5,716 bases of DNA from an uncultured Clostridia bacterium (GTDB lineage Bacteria > Bacillota > Clostridia > Christensenellales > Aristaeellaceae). This document shows positions 1-5,167 of this stretch, one piece after another. Location of the stretch: the NCBI GenBank assembly GCA_945877525.1, contig CAMDVP010000198.1:1-5716 (forward strand), in the 5' to 3' direction. The translations under genes were made by a program, and so were the position numbers. The notes beneath the pieces are model-generated. The model searched no databases, was not told the DNA's origin, and saw nothing but the letters and a program-made list of their open reading frames with translations. Position 1 is the first letter of the stretch; each line of letters starts with the position of its first letter.

Positions 1-156
1 CGTCTGCTGGAGCAGCTGAAGCGCCGCCGCCTGGAATTGCAGGAGGAGGCCCAGGCCCGCAAGCTGCGCATGAGAAAGCGTGCGGAGCAGCTGGACAAAA
101 AGATTCGCGCAGAGGTGGGAAGACTGAAGGAAAAGACTGAAAAGCATCAGGAATGA
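1..156 (+). CDS. C-terminal end of an unidentified coiled-coil-like protein (partial)
   Basis: Frame 1 is open from the first base to a TGA at 154-156 and gives 51 residues of a protein that begins upstream of the window. The visible tail is extremely rich in Arg, Lys, Glu and Gln with regularly spaced Leu (for example RLLEQLKRRRLELQEE), the pattern of a long amphipathic helix or coiled coil. There is no Cys, no membrane segment and no recognisable catalytic motif. Codon choice (CTG, CGC, GAG) matches the genes downstream, which supports real coding. It is on the same strand as the chaperone unit but separated from it by 154 bp, so it probably ends an earlier transcription unit. No convincing terminator hairpin was seen after it. 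The family cannot be identified from this fragment. Confidence 0.7.
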   Translation, partial: RLLEQLKRRRLELQEEAQARKLRMRKRAEQLDKKIRAEVGRLKEKTEKHQE

Positions 157-212
157 ACATGGAAGCTGCCGTCTTTCCGGGCATCCGGCTCCTTTTCGGC
201 CTGAAAATGGAA

Positions 213-241
213 TTGTTCAAAAAAACGTGCAGATTTGTTCA
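213..241 (+). repeat. Short direct repeat TTGTTCA upstream of the chaperone unit
   Basis: The heptamer TTGTTCA occurs at 213-219 and again at 235-241, with start points 22 bp apart, about two helical turns. Flanking bases are also similar (AATTGTTCAAA and ATTTGTTCACA). The pair lies just upstream of a possible -10 box, where a regulator could bind. Two 7-mers in an AT-rich stretch can arise by chance, so a role as an operator is only a suggestion. Confidence 0.25.
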
Positions 242-269
242 CACTCCGTTTAGAATTTTTCGATACAAT
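238..269 (+). promoter_or_regulatory. Possible weak sigma-A promoter for the chaperone unit
   Basis: A good -10-like hexamer TACAAT lies at 264-269, 41 bp before the chosen start of the zinc-ribbon gene. The best -35-like sequence is TTCACA at 238-243, but the 20 bp spacer is longer than the usual 17, and no TG extension precedes the -10. The surrounding 211-263 stretch is clearly more AT-rich than the rest of the window, as expected for a promoter region. This is the only non-coding gap ahead of the four-gene unit, so a promoter is expected here, but its exact position is uncertain. Confidence 0.3.
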
Positions 270-310
270 GCAACATGGTACTTCGCAGGGACAGGAAGGA
301 GCATGGCCAT

Positions 311-724
311 ATGTCTTTTTGGGGTAAAATCAAGGCGGCGCTGATGCAGTTTATGTCCGGGCGCAACGGTATGGACAACCTGGGGCTGGCGGCGCTATGG
401 GGCGGACTGATTCTCAGCCTGCTGGATACTTTTTTTGGTACGGGGCTGATTTCCCTGCTGGGCATGGCGCTGTATATTTATGCCGTGTTCCGGCTGTTTT
501 CCCGCAATACCGCCAAGCGCGCCGAGGAAAACCGGCGTTATGTTACGGCGGTGGCCGGAACGAAAACGAGGGTCAGGCAGTTCTTCCTTCGGATCAAAAA
601 CAGCCGACAGTACAAGTATTTCAAGTGTCCCCAATGCAAGGTGCTGATTCGCCTGGAAAGGGGATGCGGGCAGAAGCATCTGCGCTGCCCCAAATGTCAC
701 CATGAGTTTGACCAGAAGGCATAA
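311..724 (+). CDS. Small two-pass membrane protein with C-terminal zinc ribbon
   Basis: This 137-residue protein has a short amphipathic N-terminus (MSFWGKIKAALMQF), two likely membrane helices at about residues 24-42 and 45-63, a basic linker at about 64-104, and a C-terminal zinc ribbon made by CPQC (106-109) and CPKC (126-129), with another Cys at 119. The basic stretch after the second helix suggests that the ribbon faces the cytoplasm. The ATG at 311 is preferred because AGGAAGGAG at 293-301 sits 9 bp upstream; an in-frame ATG at 275 would add 12 residues but has no good ribosome binding site. The gene is followed after 15 bp by the DUF5685 gene and then by J-domain and Hsp70 genes, so it belongs to a chaperone-containing unit. 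The ribbon could bind a protein, nucleic acid or client polypeptide; the sequence does not say which. Its specific function is unknown. Confidence 0.85.
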   Translation: MSFWGKIKAALMQFMSGRNGMDNLGLAALWGGLILSLLDTFFGTGLISLLGMALYIYAVFRLFSRNTAKRAEENRRYVTAVAGTKTRVRQFFLRIKNSRQYKYFKCPQCKVLIRLERGCGQKHLRCPKCHHEFDQKA

Positions 725-727
725 GGT

Positions 728-733
728 GGAGGG
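728..733 (+). promoter_or_regulatory. Ribosome binding site fixing the GTG start of the DUF5685 gene
   Basis: GGAGGG lies 6 bp before the GTG at 740. It supports this non-ATG start, which also yields the family-typical N-terminus MFGYV. Confidence 0.7.
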
Positions 734-739
734 AAGACC

Positions 740-1570
740 GTGTTTGGCTATGTTCGTGCCAATCTGAACGACCTGTCGGAGCAGGAAAAAGCTCGATACC
801 GCGCCTTCTATTGCGGACTGTGCCAGTCCCTGGGCGAGCGTCACGGCCAGCGCGGACGCATGGCGCTTTCCTTCGACATGACGTTTCTGACCATGTTCCT
901 GGGTTCGCTGTACGAGCCGGAGGAAAGGTCGGGGGAGATGCGCTGCGTTCCCCATCCTGCCCGGCCCCACCCCTTTGTACGGACGGAAATCACGGACTAC
1001 GCGGCTGATATGACTGTGGCGCTATCCTATTACAAGTGTCTTGATGACTGGCAGGACGACCGCAAGCCTGCGGCCAAGGCCGGAGCTGATCTGCTGGCGC
1101 GGCGCTATGATGTGGTGAAGGAGCGCTGGCCCATGCAGACGGCGGCGATCGAAGCATCCCTGCAGGAGCTGTCCGAAGTGGAGAAACGCCGGGACGAATC
1201 ACCGGATGCGGCGGCAGGGGCCTTTGGCAGGCTGATGGGCGGACTGTTCGTGATGAAGGACGACTACTGGCGGGGGGCATTGCGGGCCTTCGGCACATCC
1301 CTGGGACGGTTCATTTATCTTTCTGACGCGGCCTGCGACTATGACAAGGACAAAAAGTCCGGCAGCTATAATCCTGTGGTGCTGATGGGCCGCGCGCCGG
1401 AGGACATGCGCGATGTGCTCATGCAGACCCTGGGCGCGGCTTCCACGGCATTTGAGTCCATGCCCATGCTGCGGGACGAGCATATCCTGCGCAACGTGCT
1501 GTACTCCGGCGTCTGGCAGACCTACAACGAATCCATGGAAAAACGGAAGGATGGGGAAAAGCGTGGTTGA
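740..1570 (+). CDS. DUF5685 family protein
   Basis: The 276-residue product starts from GTG and opens with MFGYV, followed by YRAFYCGLC (residues 20-28) and an LSFD motif ending at Asp46. I recognise this as the hallmark N-terminus of the DUF5685 family, common in Clostridia and of unknown function. Further visible signatures are Cys69 with a following HP, a YYKCLDDWQDD block (97-107), and a second acidic block D196-x3-D200-x-D202-x-D204 followed by GSYNP (208-212). The protein is mostly helical in appearance, with no signal peptide or clear membrane helix. The two Asp-rich blocks, roughly 90 residues apart in helical context, resemble in layout the metal-binding motifs of all-alpha isoprenoid synthases such as the squalene/phytoene synthase group, but this is an inference from pattern only. 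The paired Cys25/Cys28 and other Cys could also bind a metal. The stop overlaps the start of the J-domain gene, suggesting translational coupling and a link to the Hsp70 system. Confidence 0.85.
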   Translation: MFGYVRANLNDLSEQEKARYRAFYCGLCQSLGERHGQRGRMALSFDMTFLTMFLGSLYEPEERSGEMRCVPHPARPHPFVRTEITDYAADMTVALSYYKCLDDWQDDRKPAAKAGADLLARRYDVVKERWPMQTAAIEASLQELSEVEKRRDESPDAAAGAFGRLMGGLFVMKDDYWRGALRAFGTSLGRFIYLSDAACDYDKDKKSGSYNPVVLMGRAPEDMRDVLMQTLGAASTAFESMPMLRDEHILRNVLYSGVWQTYNESMEKRKDGEKRG

Positions 1571-2342
1571 CGATCCCTACAAGGTGCTGGGCGTATCGCC
1601 GGGCGCAACCCAGGATGAGATCAAGCGGGCCTACCGCAAAAAAGCCAAGGAGTGCCACCCTGACCTGCACCCCAACGACCCCAATGCCGAGCGGCGCATG
1701 AACGAGGTTAACGAGGCCTACGACATGCTGATGAACCCGGACAAATATGCTCAGCGCCGCGCCCAGGAGCAGGCGCGCCAGCAGCAAAGCCAGGGCTATG
1801 GCGGCTATGGAAGCCAGGGCTACGGGCAGCAGGGCTATGGAAATCAGGGCTACGGCGGCCAGCAGCAACGCACTTACCAGGGCGCGGGCGGGTGGAGCAG
1901 CGACTTCGGCGGCTTTGGATTTGACGATTTCTTTGGCTTTGGCGGCAGTTACGGCCAGGTGCAGCCTCCCCAGGAGCAGCCCGGCGACGGCCCGCAGATC
2001 CGCCAGGTAATTGCGGATATCCGGCAGGGGCAGTATCAGGCGGCGGTGATGCGGCTGCAGAATATCCCCTCCACAGGCCGTAACGCCCGCTGGTATTACC
2101 TCAGCGGCGTGGCCAATCAGGGCGCGGGCAATACCATTACCGCCCAGGAGCACATGCAACGCGCCGTGCAGATGGATCCCAACAACCAGCTGTATCATGC
2201 GCTTTTGCAGCAGTACCGTCAGGCCGGACAGACCTATGAGCGGAACGGCCAGGGCTTCAACATGGGCGCCATGGATCCCAGCCGCCTGTGCATGAGCCTG
2301 TGCGCGCTGCAATTCCTCTGCACCTTCTGCAGGTGCTGCTGA
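1563..2342 (+). CDS. J-domain protein with Gly/Tyr/Gln-rich linker and TPR-like C-terminus
   Basis: The 259-residue product begins with a J domain (about residues 3-60): DPYKVLGVS, a basic helix II (IKRAYRKKAKE), the essential HPD tripeptide at 32-34, and helix III (NEVNEAYDML). J domains stimulate Hsp70 ATPase activity, and a DnaK gene follows after 22 bp, so the two are probably partners. Residues about 73-133 form a low-complexity Q/G/Y/F linker with repeated QGYG units. Residues about 142-208 look like one and a half TPR units, for example WYYLSGVANQG to MDPNN. The last 17 residues contain six Cys (243, 247, 253, 256, 258, 259). The CxxCxGxG zinc-finger and the canonical DnaJ C-terminal substrate domains are absent, so this is a class C-type J-protein, not dnaJ itself. 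GTG 1563 is chosen because it gives an N-terminus starting directly at the J domain, with GGGGA 5 bp upstream; an in-frame ATG at 1551 (four more residues) has GGAAGG directly abutting it and is the alternative. Confidence 0.9.
   Translation: MVDDPYKVLGVSPGATQDEIKRAYRKKAKECHPDLHPNDPNAERRMNEVNEAYDMLMNPDKYAQRRAQEQARQQQSQGYGGYGSQGYGQQGYGNQGYGGQQQRTYQGAGGWSSDFGGFGFDDFFGFGGSYGQVQPPQEQPGDGPQIRQVIADIRQGQYQAAVMRLQNIPSTGRNARWYYLSGVANQGAGNTITAQEHMQRAVQMDPNNQLYHALLQQYRQAGQTYERNGQGFNMGAMDPSRLCMSLCALQFLCTFCRCC
1791..1859 (+). repeat. In-frame tandem QGYG-coding repeat
   Basis: Four consecutive units begin with CAGGGCTAT or CAGGGCTAC at 1791, 1815, 1830 and 1845. The last three are spaced exactly 15 bp (five codons); the first unit is 24 bp and holds an internal GGCTATGG duplication. 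They encode QGYGGYGS, QGYGQ, QGYGN and QGYGG. Third positions differ between units, which suggests selection on the peptide or an old expansion and not a very recent slippage event. Confidence 0.85.
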
Positions 2343-2364
2343 GAGACAAAAGGAGTTTATTATT

Positions 2365-4137
2365 ATGAGCAAAACCATCGGTATTGACCTGGGTACCACC
2401 AACAGCTGCGTGGCTGTGGTGGAGGGCGGCGTGGCCACCATTATTCCCAATGACAAGGGCGAGCGCACCACACCCTCGGTAGTGGCCTTCACGGAAAGCG
2501 GCGAGCGACTGGTGGGCAGCGCAGCCAGGAGGCAGGCGGCGGTGAATGCCGACCGAACCATTTCCTCCGTCAAGCGGCATATGGGTACAGACTGGCGCAA
2601 GACTATCGGAGGCAAGAGTTACACGCCCCAGGAAATCAGCGCCATGATCCTGCGCAAGCTGCGGGAGGACGCAGAGAACTATCTGGGCGAAAAGGTCACC
2701 GACGCGGTGATTACCGTGCCCGCCTATTTCAACGATATTCAGCGCCAGGCCACCAAGGACGCGGGGCGTATTGCCGGGCTGAACGTGAAGCGCATTATCA
2801 ACGAGCCCACCAGCGCTGCCCTGGCCTACGGACTCAACAACGGCGCGGCCCAGAAAATCATGGTCTATGACCTGGGCGGGGGCACCTTCGACGTATCCAT
2901 TATCGAGATTGGCGACAGCGTGATCGAGGTGCTGGCCACTGCGGGTGACAATCACCTGGGCGGCGACGATTTTGACGAGCGGGTATGCCGGTGGATGGTG
3001 GAGGAATTCAAACGGCAAAGCCATGTGGATCTATCCCGCGATCCTACCGCCATGGTACGCGTTCGCGAAGCGGCGGAGCAGGCCAAGAAGGAGCTTTCCG
3101 GAACGGAAAATGCGCAGATCAGCCTGCCCTTCATCGCCCAGGCGGGCGGCACGCCGGTGCATCTGGACATGACGCTGACGAGGACGAAGTTCAACGAGCT
3201 GACCCGCGATCTGGTGGACCGCACCGAAGGGCCTGTTCGCAGTGCGCTGAGCGACGCGGGCATTGCCGCCTCCGAGCTGGGCCGTGTGCTGCTGGTGGGC
3301 GGCTCCACCCGCATTCCCGCCGTGCAGGATAAGGTACGCGCCCTGACAGGCAAGGGGCCCAGCCGCTCCATCAATCCCGATGAGTGCGTGGCACAGGGTG
3401 CGGCCATCCAGGGGGACACGCTGAACGAGAATACCTCCCTGAGCCAGTCCACGGGTATTCTGCTGCTGGATGTGACGCCGCTGTCCCTGTCCATCGAAAC
3501 GGTGGGCGGCGTGGCGACCCGTCTGGTGGAGCGCAATTCCACCCTGCCGGTGCATTACAGCCAGGTATTCACCACCGCCGCGCCCTTCCAGTCCAGCGTG
3601 GAAATCCATGTTCTCCAGGGCGAACGCCCCATGGCCAAGGATAACAAGACCATTGGCAAGTTCAAGCTGAAGGGTATCAAGAAGGCCATGGCAGGCGTGC
3701 CGAAAATAGAAGTGACCTTCGACATCGACACCAACGGCATCCTGAAGGTTTCCGCAAGGGATCAGGACACCGGCATGGCCCAGTCCATCACCATTACCGC
3801 CAATGAGAAGATGTCCGAGGAGGAAATCCAGCAGGCCATCCGCGATGCGGAGACGTATGCCTCTCAGGACGGGCTGCGCAGGGAAGTGATGGAAACCGTT
3901 AACGAAGCCCAGCATCTGCTGACCCAGGCGGAAAGCGCCCTCAGCCAGGCTGGCAAGCAGCTGGACAAGGAGGAAAAGAAGCGGGTGAAGGCTGACTGCT
4001 CCGCCCTGAGCAAGCTGCTGATGAAGTCCAAGCCTGAGAAGATGGGAGAGGGTGACCTGGCTGCCGTTCGTGGAGCCATGGATAATCTGCGTCAGAGCGC
4101 CGCGCACCTGCTGTCCATGACAGGGACGCAGGGATAA
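2365..4137 (+). CDS. dnaK: Hsp70 chaperone DnaK
   Basis: The 590-residue protein carries the full Hsp70 signature set. In the nucleotide-binding domain these are IGIDLGTTNS (5-14), NEPTSAALAYG around Glu147, DLGGGTFDVS (169-178) and LLVGGSTRIP (309-318). The interdomain linker LLLDVTPLSL starts at 366, the beta substrate-binding domain runs to about 470, and the helical lid fills the rest. It refolds or holds client proteins in an ATP-driven cycle with a J-protein and a nucleotide exchange factor. The short segment between KRHMGTDW and GKSYTPQEIS lacks the roughly two-dozen-residue insert of Gram-negative DnaK, which indicates a Firmicute-type protein. It ends at MTGTQG without the usual acidic disordered tail, and is slightly shorter than typical family members. 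AGGAG at 2351-2355 lies 9 bp before the ATG. The J-domain gene is immediately upstream. No CIRCE repeat is visible. It may be the sole dnaK of the genome or a dedicated paralogue; this window cannot decide. Confidence 0.96.
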   Translation: MSKTIGIDLGTTNSCVAVVEGGVATIIPNDKGERTTPSVVAFTESGERLVGSAARRQAAVNADRTISSVKRHMGTDWRKTIGGKSYTPQEISAMILRKLREDAENYLGEKVTDAVITVPAYFNDIQRQATKDAGRIAGLNVKRIINEPTSAALAYGLNNGAAQKIMVYDLGGGTFDVSIIEIGDSVIEVLATAGDNHLGGDDFDERVCRWMVEEFKRQSHVDLSRDPTAMVRVREAAEQAKKELSGTENAQISLPFIAQAGGTPVHLDMTLTRTKFNELTRDLVDRTEGPVRSALSDAGIAASELGRVLLVGGSTRIPAVQDKVRALTGKGPSRSINPDECVAQGAAIQGDTLNENTSLSQSTGILLLDVTPLSLSIETVGGVATRLVERNSTLPVHYSQVFTTAAPFQSSVEIHVLQGERPMAKDNKTIGKFKLKGIKKAMAGVPKIEVTFDIDTNGILKVSARDQDTGMAQSITITANEKMSEEEIQQAIRDAETYASQDGLRREVMETVNEAQHLLTQAESALSQAGKQLDKEEKKRVKADCSALSKLLMKSKPEKMGEGDLAAVRGAMDNLRQSAAHLLSMTGTQG

Positions 4138-4145
4138 TCCGCCGG

Positions 4146-4174
4146 TTTACAAACAGACGCTCCCGTGCTACAAT
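4146..4174 (+). promoter_or_regulatory. Near-consensus sigma-A promoter for the siroheme reductase gene
   Basis: TTTACA at 4146-4151 and TACAAT at 4169-4174 each match the housekeeping consensus in five of six positions and are separated by the ideal 17 bp. The expected transcription start is near 4181, giving a leader of about 50 nt before the ATG at 4232. It lies only 8 bp after the dnaK stop, marking a new transcription unit. Confidence 0.75.
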
Positions 4175-4176
4175 AA

Positions 4177-4216
4177 GGTGTGCCGCCGCGTGCGACACGC
4201 CTATTTTGTTTGATTT
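4177..4216 (+). terminator. Imperfect hairpin with T-rich tail: possible dnaK terminator or start-site operator
   Basis: GGTGTGCCGC (4177-4186) can pair with GCGACACGCC (4192-4201) across a 5-nt loop, with eight Watson-Crick pairs, one G-U pair and one C-A mismatch. TATTTTGTTTGATTT follows. This resembles an intrinsic terminator for readthrough from dnaK, although the T tract is interrupted. Because the promoter at 4146-4174 should start within the left arm, transcripts from that promoter would not form the full stem. As DNA, the same inverted repeat overlaps +1 and could be a repressor site instead. Confidence 0.5.
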
Positions 4217-4222
4217 GGGGGA
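4217..4222 (+). promoter_or_regulatory. Ribosome binding site choosing ATG 4232 over TTG 4226
   Basis: GGGGGA lies 9 bp before ATG 4232 but only 3 bp before an in-frame TTG at 4226, so the ATG is the better start. Confidence 0.6.
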
Positions 4223-4231
4223 CGATTGACG

Positions 4232-5167
4232 ATGGCCACTCCTTCCGAAAAGGATATCGCCCGGGTGAAGGCCCTGGGCTTTCTGCATAACCGCGGAACG
4301 GATACCTTCTCCGCCCGCGCAGTGAGCAAAAACGGTACTATGACCGCTGAGCAGCTGGCTAATCTGGCTGAGTGCGCGAAGAAATACGGCTCCGGCAAGG
4401 TTTGCTTTACCTCCCGTCTGCAGGTGGAAATGCCCGGCATTCACCTGGAGGACGTGGAAAACGTGCAGAAGCATGTGGCCCAGGTAGGGCTGATGATCGG
4501 CGGTACCGGCGCGAAAATCCGCCCGCTGACGGCCTGTAAGGGCACCACCTGCGTTTATGGCAACGCCGATACCCAGGGCATTTGCGCCGAACTGTACGAC
4601 ACCTTCTTTACGGGCTGGGCAGATGTGAAGCTGCCCCATAAGTTCAAGATTGCCGTGGGCGGCTGCCCCAACAGCTGCATGAAGCCCTCCCTGAATGACT
4701 TTGGCATCGAGGCCCACCGCCTGCCCGTGTACGACATGGACAAGTGCCGGGGCTGTAAAAAGTGCTTCATCGGCGCGAAGTGTCCCATGCACGCCATTTC
4801 CGTTCAGGACGGCAAGATGCATGTGGACGAAAGCCTTTGCACCAAGTGCGGCGTGTGCATTGAAAAATGCCCCTTCGGTGTGACCGAGCCGGTGACCAAG
4901 CCCGTATTTGCCATTTATGTGGGCGGCACCTGGGGCAAGCATACCCGCATGGGCACAAGACTGAACCGCTTCTATGAGCGGGAAGAGCTGGAAACCATGG
5001 TGGAAAAGGTGCTGCTTTGGTTCAAGGACAACGCCTATCAGAAGGAGCGTCTTGGTGCGGCCATCGACCGGGTGGGCGTGGAGGCTTTCCAGGCGGCGAT
5101 GGAATCCGACGAGCTATTGCGGCGCAAGGAGGAAATCCTTGCTGCGCCCGTCAAGGAGCGTCCCTGA
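4232..5167 (+). CDS. Siroheme sulfite/nitrite reductase-like protein with 2[4Fe-4S] ferredoxin domain
   Basis: The 311-residue protein begins with a ferredoxin-like half domain (about 8-90; FTSRLQVEMPGI at 59-70). It continues with a siroheme/[4Fe-4S] domain: C102-x4-C107, a KFK pair (137-139) in LPHKFK as in siroheme reductases, and GGCPNSC giving C145-x3-C149. A ferredoxin module is inserted after it: C172-x2-C175-x2-C178-x5-C184P for one cluster and C203-x2-C206-x2-C209-x3-C213P for the other. A C-terminal helical region follows. Such single-half proteins of about 300-340 residues (AsrC-like and low-molecular-weight anaerobic reductases) reduce sulfite or nitrite with electrons passing through the ferredoxin clusters in the cytoplasm. 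No asrA or asrB is present here, so the donor is unknown and the true substrate is not established. It has its own promoter, and its stop overlaps the ATG of the substrate-binding protein gene. Annotators may call it a 4Fe-4S binding protein or nitrite/sulfite reductase. Confidence 0.9.
   Translation: MATPSEKDIARVKALGFLHNRGTDTFSARAVSKNGTMTAEQLANLAECAKKYGSGKVCFTSRLQVEMPGIHLEDVENVQKHVAQVGLMIGGTGAKIRPLTACKGTTCVYGNADTQGICAELYDTFFTGWADVKLPHKFKIAVGGCPNSCMKPSLNDFGIEAHRLPVYDMDKCRGCKKCFIGAKCPMHAISVQDGKMHVDESLCTKCGVCIEKCPFGVTEPVTKPVFAIYVGGTWGKHTRMGTRLNRFYEREELETMVEKVLLWFKDNAYQKERLGAAIDRVGVEAFQAAMESDELLRRKEEILAAPVKERP
5153..5158 (+). promoter_or_regulatory. Ribosome binding site inside the end of the reductase gene
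   Basis: AAGGAG, encoding part of the last Lys-Glu of the reductase, lies 8 bp before the ATG at 5167. It supports that start and indicates translational coupling. Confidence 0.7.

Noticed and set aside
153..344. 63-codon + strand frame whose ATG overlaps the stop of the first partial gene (ATGA)
   Set aside because: It lacks a spaced ribosome binding site, has an unremarkable composition, runs through the likely promoter region and overlaps the better supported zinc-ribbon start at 311. The ATGA overlap is probably chance.
1563..2342. Calling the J-protein canonical dnaJ
   Set aside because: The four CxxCxGxG repeats and the DnaJ C-terminal domains are absent; only the J domain is shared.
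2343..2364. Possible separate promoter or CIRCE operator for dnaK
   Set aside because: The gap is only 22 bp and holds just the AGGAG ribosome binding site; no TTAGCACTC-type inverted repeat is present here or in the other two gaps.
1419..2615. Long - strand open frame (398 codons) antisense to the J-protein and dnaK start
   Set aside because: It is antisense to strongly recognisable genes, is rich in Leu/Ala/Val/His as expected from the complement of GC-rich codons, and has no recognisable domain.
3031..4107. Long - strand open frame (358 codons) antisense to dnaK
   Set aside because: Antisense open frames over dnaK are a well-known codon-bias artefact, and no domain or promoter supports it.
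3941..4942. Long - strand open frame (333 codons) across the dnaK end, the intergenic promoter and the reductase gene
   Set aside because: It spans two clear + strand genes and their regulatory gap, and its composition is that of a shadow frame.
4232..5167. Calling the reductase asrC or dsrA
   Set aside because: The siroheme and ferredoxin motifs fit the broad group, but the C-x4-C spacing and the absence of asrA/asrB or a dsr partner do not justify a specific gene symbol.
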